Shown here in pieces: positions 11,355 through 21,198 of a stretch of DNA of 64,000 bases (position 1 is the stretch's first letter; each line of letters begins with the position of its first letter). Below the pieces are notes generated by a model that was not told the origin of the DNA, did not search any database, and worked only from the letters and a program-made list of their open reading frames with translations. The stretch is taken from the NCBI RefSeq assembly GCF_040581485.1, contig NC_090128.1:30534931-30598930 (forward strand). Direction: 5' to 3'. Source of the stretch: Linepithema humile (Eukaryota; Arthropoda; Insecta; Hymenoptera; Formicidae). A program made the position numbers and the translations under genes.

Positions 11355-14300
11355 ACCTCTCTCAAGCTAGCAGGACCAAATCAACAAAATCAAATCCGAC
11401 CTATCGGAATTTTTAGTACCCATTTTGTACTATTTGTACCACAAAAAATAATTTTGTACCTCATGCCATTACAAAAAAAATCGTGGTGCTGCTAACTTGA
11501 TATCAAGCTAGCAGGACCCAAAAAAAAAAAATAATAATAATAAAATTAAAAAATATAACATATTCTTTTAGTGCAGAATTTGTACTAATTTGTACCATTC
11601 AAAAAATATCAAATATTAATAGTCCATTTCACTTTCAATTTCTTAGGAATTTAATTAGCGAAATTAAACTAAATTTGTCCCATTATTTACTACCCATTAT
11701 GTATTACTTTGCACCACCGGAAATAATTTTGCACCCCTCGTTATTTAAAGAAAATTGTGGTCTTGCTAACTCGACATCAAATCAACAGAATAAAAATCTT
11801 TCAAAAACCAAAAATAAAAAGAGATTCTATTAGTATTTAATCTGTACCAATTTGTACCACCCCAGAAAACATTAAAATATTTTTATCAACCCCTTAAAAC
11901 AACCCCTATTTTGTCTAATCTAAAAAATAAGTCTTGTTTCCTAATTTTTTCAAAATTTTATTCCTTTCCAAGCTTTTGAAAATTTTATTAGATGAATGGA
12001 ATTAAATTTATTACATTATTAATTATTTCTCATACTACTTTGTACTATTAAATACTATTTCGTACTACTAAAAATAATTTTGTAACTTGTGATTTAAAAA
12101 AACCTTTATTAAATATGTTTTATAATACAAATTATAAAAGAATAATTATATCTTAAAATAGTGTAAAACTTTTAATTCGAAACGCTGTAAATTAATAAAG
12201 CTGGTGTCACGGAAGATTTTTCTTTAACATTTCTTTCTTTTTGTTCTAGATCGTTATATTCGATCCATGTCTGTCCTACTCTTAAACACATAGCTGTATA
12301 GTGCCCGATTGTTCGTATACCTCTTGTTCTAATGGGGTTTTTGTATACAACAACGCCAAGTAATTTATATTTTACTCCATTTAATGGATTTTGGAACAAT
12401 TTATGAATATCGTTCAATTTAATATGGAAGTCCATATTTGTTGATGAGAAGATGTCGAAAATGACAATATCTCCTGAAAAATAAATATCGGTTTAATAAT
12501 AAAGGTCAGTACTTTTATAAAAAATGTGTGGAAAAAGCTTTAAGTATAAAAACGCAAATGTGTCGGAGCACAAAAATATTTTATTATGAAGAAAGAAAAA
12601 AACAAAATAAAGAAAATATTTAACCAAATTTTGAATTTCTTTCAGTCTAGCAGTACTACAAGTGACGCAATATTTTCCGTTCCAACATGTGCGTTTTGTT
12701 TCTTATAATCTTTCTTTTACTAATATTTTTTTAAAACAATGTACTACTTTATGTTTAATAATTCAAATCTTGCCTGTTTTAGATAGCGTTGTCGTTTCAA
12801 CACCGGGACAATTTTTTGAGCAACAAGGATGTTCACCTTTTACGTAAATGCTCTCTTTTATTATTTCATCGAAATTATTATTAATTGATGTTTCCGCAAT
12901 TTTTAATTGATCTATTTGAATTATAGATAATTTCTCTCTTATATCGTGGCAAGCAACCAGAATTGCAACGTGATGTCTCTTCAAAACTTGGAACTGGATT
13001 GAACAGGATACCTGCTAGATAGCCTACATTTGTATAACAATCTACATATTTGCAATCACCAACATCAGAAACCGGGAATATTTCTAAAAGTATTTGCGCG
13101 CGCAATTTATATGAAGAGAGAGTAATTCCATTATTTATAGAATTAATAATTAATTTAAAGAATGAATTTGATTCTGCTATTTTGTTCATATATGTTAGCA
13201 TGTTTTCAAAATCATGTCCTGCAGCAAGTAATATTTGAAATATACTATCAAATGCGCAAGTATTAGTGATAGTATAGTTATCATCATTTATACTTAAAGA
13301 TTTTAGACATAAATTGTTACCGTTTTTTAAAATAGGTATCTTTACTGCTTTTTTACACGTCAAAGAATCTATTAATTTGTGTTTATTTTTACCTAAATAC
13401 AATGCATTACTTTTACATGATTTTGTTGTTTCTAAATTTCGCCAATTCTCCACTTCACGACTTGCCAAAATATCTTTTATATTTTCAACATTTTTGCACG
13501 TCATGCATATACGACGTTGACCGTGACCTTCTTCGTCGTCATTAAATGATACAGAACATTGAGGCAATGCATGAACATATTTTTCACATAAACAACAAAT
13601 ATGTGCACCTGTTGGCTGATCATTATCTTGGCATGCAGGACATGAAATATCTTTATCTAATAAATTATTATTAATTGTAGGCTCTTTTATAGACGTGTTA
13701 GTTAATGATACATGAAATTCATCATGTGCGTTTACAGGAGGATTCTTGTCACATGTATCAACTACTTTCATAATACCATGCAAATAATTAACATGCTTTT
13801 GAATAAAAGCATCAATACGCAAAAGTGGACAATTTTTTAACAGTAAAGATTTTATTTTATTAAATTCACTTTCCACAGATGCACTAGACGCAGGTGTGCG
13901 ACCATAACCAAATTTATCAGTGTAAATATTTGTCCAAAGGGGTAATAATCTAATATTAATCATAAGACGATCAACTAATTGTGGAAAATAAAATGGATTT
14001 ATTCTATTACCTTCGTCCGAAGTAAGTGACGATCTAACATTCTTTAAAATTTGCTTACCCCATACAGACCATAAGTTTTCAAATGGATTGCTCAAGCTAC
14101 CTACTTCAGTCGAATTTTCTATTTCGAATAGAGTACTATTATTGTTAGTTTCACTATTATTGTCAGTTTCAAAATGTTCTATTTGTAATTGTGGCGGCTC
14201 ACCGCCACACCGCTGCACTGACGCGGTATAATACACCGCGGCGCCGCTACGCGCCGCAGGCCTTCTACCAGTTACAAGCTTGCGGACCCACCGCCAGGTT

Positions 14301-14466
14301 GCGCAGGCGGTGAAGAGCCTTCTCGCGATCAAGCTTCGATCGACGAGATATAAAAGAGCTGCTCCGCAGATCTTTTCTCACTCGCTTCAAGGCGAGCTCT
14401 CACTAAGGGCCCTTGAACGGAGTCACAGCTCTGCTTCGAAGAGCGCAACCAGCAAGTCTTCTCGAC
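11355..14466 (+). repeat. Left arm of the large palindrome (inner part)
   Basis: It pairs with 14668-17830. Coordinates of paired bases near the centre sum to 29134. Differences are few: single-base changes, a ~46-bp segment near 17530-17575 that is absent near 11620 on the left, and a longer T-run at 17643. The arm has coding sequence near the centre and AT-rich non-coding sequence outward. Confidence 0.9.
12172..14191 (-). pseudogene. Left-arm copy of the USP-like zinc-finger protein
   Basis: This is the mirror copy of the gene at 14943-16962, with only about five residue differences (Ser/Asn near the N-terminus, Asn/Thr after PILK, LLAAG versus LFAAG, Ser/Phe and Asn/Lys). Its main open frame runs from 14191 down to 12881 and continues in another frame to 12763. 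A final exon lies at about 12473-12172, where the His box IGHYTAMC is found. The frame change is shared with the right arm, so it predates the arm duplication or has been copied between arms. No in-frame ATG is seen at the N-terminal end, because the upstream sequence belongs to the GC-rich core. Confidence 0.7.
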
Positions 14467-14945
14467 GTCCCCGGAACGTGAGTGTCACGTGGGGGCGGAG
14501 TCAACCGGGCACAGAACTCTAAGGGAATTATTTTCCGCTGTAGAGTCTGTGGTGGCGACGGCGATGCTGGTGCGTCAGCTGACCGTAGCTGTACATCCTA
14601 CGTGAGGTGTGCGGTCAGAGCTGAGACTGAGTCTTTCGCTTCCGTGCCTTCCCAGGCACTGTGAAAAGTCGAGAAGACTTGCTGGTTGCGCTCTTCGAAG
14701 CAGAGCTGTGACTCCGTTCAAGGGCCCTTAGTGAGAGCTCGCCTTGAAGCGAGTGAGAAAAGATCTGCGGAGCAGCTCTTTTATATCTCGTCGATCGAAG
14801 CTTGATCGCGAGAAGGCTCTTCACCGCCTGCGCAACCTGGCGGTGGGTCCGCAAGCTTGTAACTGGTAGAAGGCCTGCGGCGCGTAGCGGCGCCGCGGTG
14901 TATTATACCGCGTCAGTGCAGCGGTGTGGCGGTGAGCCGCCACAA
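14189..14945. other. GC-rich core of the palindrome with loop 14467-14667
   Basis: The core starts TGTGGCGGCTCACCGCCACA and ends with its reverse complement, so it has TG..CA limits. It is much more GC-rich than the arms. Each half has a TATATAAAAG-like box (14349-14357 and its mirror near 14778-14786) pointing toward the loop. The 201-bp loop at 14467-14667 is the only part without a mirror copy. The core sits exactly where the N-terminal half of the arm proteins would be expected. It may be LTR-derived sequence captured when the palindrome formed; that is an inference. Confidence 0.6.
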
Positions 14946-17830
14946 TTACAAATAGAACATTTTGAAACTGACAATAATAGTGAAACTAACAATAATAATA
15001 CTCTATTCGAAATAGAAAATTCGACTGAAGTAGGTAGCTTGAGCAATCCATTTGAAAACTTATGGTCTGTATGGGGTAAGCAAATTTTAAAGAATGTTAG
15101 ATCGTCACTTACTTCGGACGAAGGTAATAGAATAAATCCATTTTATTTTCCACAATTAGTTGATCGTCTTATGATTAATATTAGATTATTACCCCTTTGG
15201 ACGAATATTTACACTGATAAATTTGGTTATGGTCGCACACCTGCGTCTAGTGCATCTGTGGAAAGTGAATTTAATAAAATAAAATCTTTACTGTTAAAAA
15301 ATTGTCCACTTTTGCGTATTGATGCTTTTATTCAAAAGCATGTTAATTATTTGCATGGTATTATGAAAGTAGTTGATACATGTGACAAGAATCCTCCTGT
15401 AAACGCACATGATGAATTTCATGTATCATTAACTAACACGTCTATAAAAGAGCCTACAATTAATAATAATTTATTAGATAAAGATATTTCATGTCCTGCA
15501 TGCCAAGATAATGATCAGCCAACAGGTGCACATATTTGTTGTTTATGTGAAAAATATGTTCATGCATTGCCTCAATGTTCTGTATCATTTAATGACGACG
15601 AAGAAGGTCACGGTCAACGTCGTATATGCATGACGTGCAAAAATGTTGAAAATATAAAAGATATTTTGGCAAGTCGTGAAGTGGAGAATTGGCGAAATTT
15701 AGAAACAACAAAATCATGTAAAAGTAATGCATTGTATTTAGGTAAAAATAAACACAAATTAATAGATTCTTTGACGTGTAAAAAAGCAGTAAAGATACCT
15801 ATTTTAAAAACCGGTAACAATTTATGTCTAAAATCTTTAAGTATAAATGATGATAACTATACTATCACTAATACTTGCGCATTTGATAGTATATTTCAAA
15901 TATTATTTGCTGCAGGACATGATTTTGAAAACATGCTAACATATATGAACAAAATAGCAGAATCAAATTCATTCTTTAAATTAATTATTAATTCTATAAA
16001 TAATGGAATTACTCTCTTTTCATATAAATTGCGCGCGCAAATACTTTTAGAAATATTCCCGGTTTCTGATGTTGGTGATTGCAAATATGTAGATTGTTAT
16101 ACAAATGTAGGCTATCTAGCAGGTATCCTGTTCAATCCAGTTCCAAGTTTTGAAGAGACATCACGTTGCAATTCTGGTTGCTTGCCACGATATAAGAGAG
16201 AAATTATCTATAATTCAAATAGATCAATTAAAAATTGCGGAAACATCAATTAATAATAATTTCGATGAAATAATAAAAGAGAGCATTTACGTAAAAGGTG
16301 AACATCCTTGTTGCTCAAAAAATTGTCCCGGTGTTGAAACGACAACGCTATCTAAAACAGGCAAGATTTGAATTATTAAACATAAAGTAGTACATTGTTT
16401 TAAAAAAATATTAGTAAAAGAAAGATTATAAGAAACAAAACGCACATGTTGGAACGGAAAATATTGCGTCACTTGTAGTACTGCTAGACTGAAAGAAATT
16501 CAAAATTTGGTTAAATATTTTCTTTATTTTGTTTTTTTCTTTCTTCATAATAAAATATTTTTGTGCTCCGACACATTTGCGTTTTTATACTTAAAGCTTT
16601 TTCCACACATTTTTTATAAAAGTACTGACCTTTATTATTAAACCGATATTTATTTTTCAGGAGATATTGTCATTTTCGACATCTTCTCATCAACAAATAT
16701 GGACTTCCATATTAAATTGAACGATATTCATAAATTGTTCCAAAATCCATTAAATGGAGTAAAATATAAATTACTTGGCGTTGTTGTATACAAAAAACCC
16801 ATTAGAACAAGAGGTATACGAACAATCGGGCACTATACAGCTATGTGTTTAAGAGTAGGACAGACATGGATCGAATATAACGATCTAGAACAAAAAGAAA
16901 GAAATGTTAAAGAAAAATCTTCCGTGACACCAGCTTTATTAATTTACAGCGTTTCGAATTAAAAGTTTTACACTATTTTAAGATATAATTATTCTTTTAT
17001 AATTTGTATTATAAAACATATTTAATAAAGGTTTTTTTAAATCACAAGTTACAAAATTATTTTTAGTAGTACGAAATAGTATTTAATAGTACAAAGTAGT
17101 ATGAGAAATAATTAATAATGTAATAAATTTAATTCCATTCATCTAATAAAATTTTCAAAAGCTTGGAAAGGAATAAAATTTTGAAAAAATTAGGAAACAA
17201 GACTTATTTTTTAGATTAGACAAAATAGGGGTTGTTTTAAGGGGTTGATAAAAATATTTTAATGTTTTCTGGGGTGGTACAAATTGGTACAGATTAAATA
17301 CTAATAGAATCTCTTTTTATTTTTGGTTTTTGAAAGATTTTTATTCTGTTGATTTGATGTCGAGTTAGCAAGACCACAATTTTCTTTAAATAACGAGGGG
17401 TGCAAAATTATTTCCGGTGGTGCAAAGTAATACATAATGGGTAGTAAATAATGGGACAAATTTAGTTTAATTTCGCTAATTAAATTCCTAAGAAATTGAA
17501 AGTGAAATGGACTATTTTGTAGGTTAAACGAAATGAGGGTTGTTTTAAGGGGTTAATGGAAATATTTTGATATTTTTTGAATGATACAAATTAGTACAAA
17601 TTCTGCACTAAAAGAATATGTTATATTTTTTAATTTTATTATTTTTTTTTTTTTTTTTTTTTTTGGGTCCTGCTAGCTTGATATCAAGTTAGCAGCGCCA
17701 CGATTTTTTTTGTAATGGCATGAGGTACAAAATTACTTTTTGTGGTACAAAATAGTACAAAATGGGTACTAAAAATTCCGATAGGTCGGATTTGATTTTG
17801 CTGATTTGGTCCTGCTAGCTTGAGAGAGGT
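14668..17830 (-). repeat. Right arm of the large palindrome (inner part)
   Basis: Reverse complement of 11355-14466. Beyond 17830 the outer ~180 bp (17831-18009) pairs with 7650-7828. Confidence 0.9.
14943..16962 (+). pseudogene. Transposon-borne protein with zinc-finger region and ubiquitin-specific-protease-like domain (right-arm copy)
   Basis: The first open frame (to 16253) has three parts. A block with PLWTNIYTDKFGYGRTPAS and SVESEFNKIKSLLLKN resembles the part after the catalytic domain in large animal DNA-transposase proteins. A cysteine-rich region (CPAC, HICCLCEKYVH, CMTC) follows. Then comes ITNTCAFDSIFQIL, with Cys at 15876-15878, matching a USP (peptidase C19) Cys box. The next frame (16150-16371) adds CCSKNCPG. 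An exon after the acceptor at 16660 gives YKLLGVVVY, then IGHYTAMCLRVGQTWIEYND with His at 16831-16833, then PALLIYSV. This is the order and form of a USP His box and C-terminus. The frame change near 16210 may be a real frameshift or an unseen intron. The catalytic transposase half is absent. USP identity is inferred from motifs only. Confidence 0.68.
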
Positions 17831-18009
17831 GATTTGCGCTAAGGATGCAAGATGAAAATATCCCCCACTACTATTCCCCTTGCTGCTCGCTGTGCTCCTC
17901 GCTTCAAACGACACGTCAAATACGCATTTGTGTGAATGGGCGTGACGCTTACGATTGTTTCACACACGTATACCGTTGCCGGCGAGGGACACCATACGTG
18001 CCGGTACGT

Positions 18010-18960
18010 GTACATGCTCGAAAATCAGTGCCTGGATACTTAATTAAAGTGTTTGGTAGTATAGTTTCTTGGACCACTAAGAAACAAAATTGTATGGCAT
18101 TATCAATGACTGAAGCTAAACTTATAGCGTTGTGTAATTCAGTTGTGGATGGACTTTAGTTTAAAAGGTTGTTAGATTTTAGTATAAAGACTGATAATAT
18201 TACAATATTGTAGGATAAGAAAATAGACCGATGTATGTGCATAAATGAGAGTGTGAGTAAATGAGAGTATGAAATGTATGTGTATAAGTGAGATGTGAGA
18301 GCGAGAGAGAAAAAGAGAAAAAAATTAAGAAAAGAGAGAAATGACGTCCGACAGAGAAAATCGGCGGCATATCGAAAAGGTAACGGCATCGTGCAAAAGA
18401 CGCAGCGGTATCGCGCAGTAGAGATAGCGGCCTTTTAGATTATTCGGCGTCTTTTGAAAGCGGCACTTTTGAGGAACCCTTCCTAAGCAACTTTGATTGT
18501 TTATAAAAACATGTAGCGTAGTGTGTGTAGTTCAGTGTCGTCGGTGTAACCCTATAAATTCGGGATACCACGAGCTCAGAAAGTTTAGTTTGATGATCGT
18601 CGCCAACGAGAAAAGTAACGAGAAAGAGTTAAGAGTAAAGCGTTAAGAGTTGTGCGTACAAAAATAATAGTTAAGAGTTGTGCGAGCGAATAGTCTTGCG
18701 AGTTCTATGTGAGCAAGCAAATGACTGGCTTTATCAATTGTACCCAATATATTTTACTAAAATAAATATATACATTCTTATAATCTACAATATTTGAGGA
18801 CAATCAATCATGTATCTTCTTAGTTAAGAATCCGGAAAATAATCGAAGAGTTAAACATATAGATCTGAATAAAAGTTTGTTTGTAAGAACTTTAAACATA
18901 GAGCTATACAATAGGAATATATTAATGGTAAAGATCAACAAGCAGATATATTAACTTAAA
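18010..18960 (+). pseudogene. Copia copy A RNase H tail, resumed after the palindrome and split by a solo LTR
   Basis: The frame ARKSVPGYLIKVFGSIVSWT followed by LSMTEAKLIALCNSVVDGL is the copia RNase H region with its conserved T-E-A block. An in-frame TAG follows DGL near 18158. The remainder after 18793 (KNPENNRRVKHIDL-like) is the end of pol. Confidence 0.75.
18209..18789 (+). mobile_element. 581-bp solo LTR inserted in Copia copy A
   Basis: It begins TGTAGGATAAG, ends ATAATCTACA and is flanked by ATAT (18205-18208 and 18790-18793). The empty site in Copia copy B is near 60637. Inside are a purine-rich GAGA stretch, TATAAA-like boxes near 18500 and 18553 and an A-rich end with AATAAATA. 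The 4-bp duplication fits a Gypsy-type LTR. Confidence 0.8.
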
Positions 18961-18967
18961 GCTTTAA

Positions 18968-19665
18968 GGAGGCGCTCGTTTGAGAAGCCGAAGAATGCAG
19001 GATTTCTTAGAGATTTTTTTTTCAGCTGAAATAAAAGTTACCAGTTCAAAATTATGTGGTTATTCTATTTACAGTATTAAATATAAAAAATAATTTTTTT
19101 AGGAAAAAATAATAATATTTTTATTTAAAAATAAGGCCGTGTTCCTGGTACCTTGCCGCTTATCTTGTGTACAAGATAGCGGCCATTTCTTTTATCTGAA
19201 ACTAGAAATGAAAATTTTTTTATTAATTTTATATAATTACTTTCTGGGTGAAATAATTTTGTAAAAAGTTAAATTACACTAATTTTCTTGCAATAAATTC
19301 AGAATTTTTTTTGGGAAAAATGCATTTTTTTTCAAAGTCGTATAAATTTTCCATTTTTCGCATTTAAAAAATTTTTTTTTAGTTTACCCAGAAAGTAATT
19401 ACATAAAATTGATGAAAAAATTTTCATTTTTGGTTTCAGATAAAAAGAATGGCCGCTATCTTGAACACAGTAGGCGGCGAAGTACCAGAAACACGGCCTT
19501 ATCTTTTAATAAAAATATTAATATTTTTTCTTAAAAAAATTATTTTTTATATTTAATACTGCAATTAAAAAACCACAAAGTTTTGAACTAATAACTTTTA
19601 TTTTAGCTGAAAAAAAAATCCCTAAAAATGTTGCATTTTTCGGCTTTTTAAACAAGACGCCCTAC
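18968..19665. mobile_element. 698-bp foldback MITE with TTAA duplication (copy in unit A)
   Basis: Nearly the whole element is a hairpin. Its ends contain GGAGGCGCTCGTTTGAGAAG and the mirror of that, with TTAA at 18964-18967 and 19666-19669. The same element is at 60814-61479 in Copia copy B, while Copia copy C has the empty site near 26020. No coding sequence was seen. Confidence 0.85.
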
Positions 19666-19718
19666 TTAACAAGTGTTTTATTTTGTAAGAATCGCAAATG
19701 TTTAAGTTTGAATAGTTA

Positions 19719-20812
19719 CCCAAATAAAAATTTTTCTCGATTTTCTCTGAATATATACGGACCCTGCATGGGAAATATTAGCTTGGAAAATCCAGACGGG
19801 TCCTGGTTTTTCGCTATAAATTCTCCACGATTTTTCTTAGGTTTTGGTTAAAAAATATCTATCTGTATTTTTTCCTGGATCTGGCCGGTCCAATCAGGGA
19901 AAAACCAGTATTTTTATTCTGAACTTTCAGGTTGTGTTAACGTTTGTTAAATATTTTACGGCTCAAAATAGTAATACCTTAGAGCATATTAAAGAGTTAC
20001 GGTTCAAAATAAAAAAAAAAGCGGTTTGAAAAGTACAAAATGTGTGATCGCATATTCGCGGCTTCTCGTCTACTGTTAAGGAAGTGAAAATATCGGGCAA
20101 GGACAAAATTAGAAACAAAAATAGCGAACATTGAAACTGAAAGTGACTCGTGTGACGAAAGTGACTTGATAAAAAACAAGTATTCGCGATCTAACGGTAA
20201 TGAAGCTACTGATAGTGCTGTAAATGAGAATGTCTATCATGTACGCGACGAAGAGGAAACTGATGGCCTGGAAATATTTATGGAAAATAACAATTTAGAG
20301 CTCGAAGATGATATGTCAGATCCAGAAAAAAAATCGAGAATTCAGAGCTCGAAGATGATATATTAGAATCAGAAAGAGAAATCGATGAATACAATAAAGG
20401 TCACAATAATGAAGATGAAATGGCTGATGAAATGGAAAAATTACGTCAGTGGATTGTAACCAACCAAATTCCACACAATCAAGCAGATGAGTTGTTGGAT
20501 ATTTTACGACCTAGATTAATGTCACTTTTACCCAAATCTACAAAAACGTTTATAGGAACATCATTCGCAAAATACAATATCGAACAATCCAGGAGAAAAC
20601 CCAAGTAAAATAAGGGCCCTAGGCGAAATTTCAATACAATTTCTAGAAAAAAACCGTGAAAACAAGCCTGGACCTGGGTACATTTTAGATAACGGATCCG
20701 TCCATGCCCGCCGTCCCCCATTACATATGGGTCCAAGCTAGATTTCCCGGACAGATCCAAACTATACTCGAGGAAAAATATCCAGGGCCAGGCTTTCTCC
20801 TAGACCAGATTT
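19719..20812 (+). mobile_element. Non-autonomous CACTA/EnSpm-type derivative (copy in unit A, right end lost)
   Basis: It begins CCCAAATAAAAATTTTTC after TA and matches the complete copy at 61533-62634. The right end is rearranged, with a short AT-rich duplication replacing ATTTCTACCTGG. It carries a fragment related to the first coding exons of a CACTA transposase (about 20041-20608). Confidence 0.72.
20041..20608 (+). pseudogene. N-terminal fragment of a CACTA-type transposase, unit A
   Basis: After an acidic, Glu-rich stretch the frame reads LRQWIVTNQIPHNQADELLD then ILRPRLMSLLPKSTKTFIGT. This resembles the N-terminal helix region of animal EnSpm/CACTA transposases. It ends at CCCAAGTAAAATAAG, which looks like an exon followed by a splice donor. 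A stop (AAGTGA near 20082) and a frame change near 20330 break the first half. Confidence 0.6.
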
Positions 20813-20969
20813 ATAAAGCATTATAAATTATCCACCAGCATTATAAATTATCAGTAGATTAGAAATCTATATTTTAAGTTGAACAGTCCTATTTTAAGTA
20901 AGTTGTATTATTTTGTGAAATGTTACTTTAAGTCTTAAGTTGATTTTATTTAATGGCATTAAGAGAGGG

Positions 20970-21198
20970 TATTAAAAATAATGTCATTTCATTGCTATGT
21001 TTTATGTTTTTTATGACTCTAGATCCGTTTTTGTTTTTCTCCCTAGTTATGCTGTTAGATATAGAGAAAGAAATCCGCCTGCAAGTATGTAAAAGTATTT
21101 TATAAGTTTTATTCAAATATACTTATTTTGCTCAAGCACGATACGTACAGTTTGTTTAACTGCATCATAAAAAAATAATTCTCATATATATTTAAGAA
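20970..21198 (+). repeat. 3' LTR of Copia copy A
   Basis: About 229 bp, beginning at 20970 after the purine tract AAGAGAGGG. It matches the 5' LTR to TATATTTAAGA. The flanks (GATTT before the 5' LTR, AATTT after the 3' LTR) may be a worn 5-bp target duplication. Confidence 0.7.

Larger units (their letters stand above)
7650..18009. mobile_element. 10.36-kb palindromic (foldback-type) DNA transposon carrying two USP-like genes
   Basis: The ends are inverted repeats beginning ACGTACCGGCACGTATGGTG. They are flanked by GTAC at 7646-7649 and 18010-18013; the same ends can also be read as CACGTACC with a TA duplication. The empty site is in Copia copy B near 60441. Inside, the left arm (7650-7828 plus 11355-14466) and the right arm (14668-18009) are almost perfect reverse complements around a 201-bp loop. 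Each arm encodes the same outward-reading protein. The left arm alone contains a 3.5-kb Tc1-like insertion. The catalytic part of any transposase is missing, so the element is probably non-autonomous. Family assignment is open; long inverted arms recall foldback and Mutator-related elements. Confidence 0.85.
2995..21198 (+). mobile_element. Copia-like LTR retrotransposon, copy A, split by six younger insertions
   Basis: A decayed Ty1/copia element with gag, integrase, reverse transcriptase and RNase H remnants in copia order, all on the + strand. The left LTR begins TGTTAAGAATAATG at 2995. The right LTR begins at 20970, directly after a purine tract (AAGAGAGGG). The body is about 5 kb without its insertions. 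Inserted into it are a TTAA MITE (4474-4737), a solo LTR (6176-6679), a 10.36-kb palindrome (7650-18009), a second solo LTR (18209-18789), a TTAA foldback (18968-19665) and a CACTA derivative (19719-20812). Frameshifts and stops in every domain make it inactive. Confidence 0.85.

Noticed and set aside
14802..14942. N-terminal ~47 residues of the right-arm open frame (and its mirror 14192-14332)
   Set aside because: The frame starts at a non-ATG codon and is translated from the GC-rich inverted core. It resembles no part of a transposon protein and ends exactly at the core boundary.
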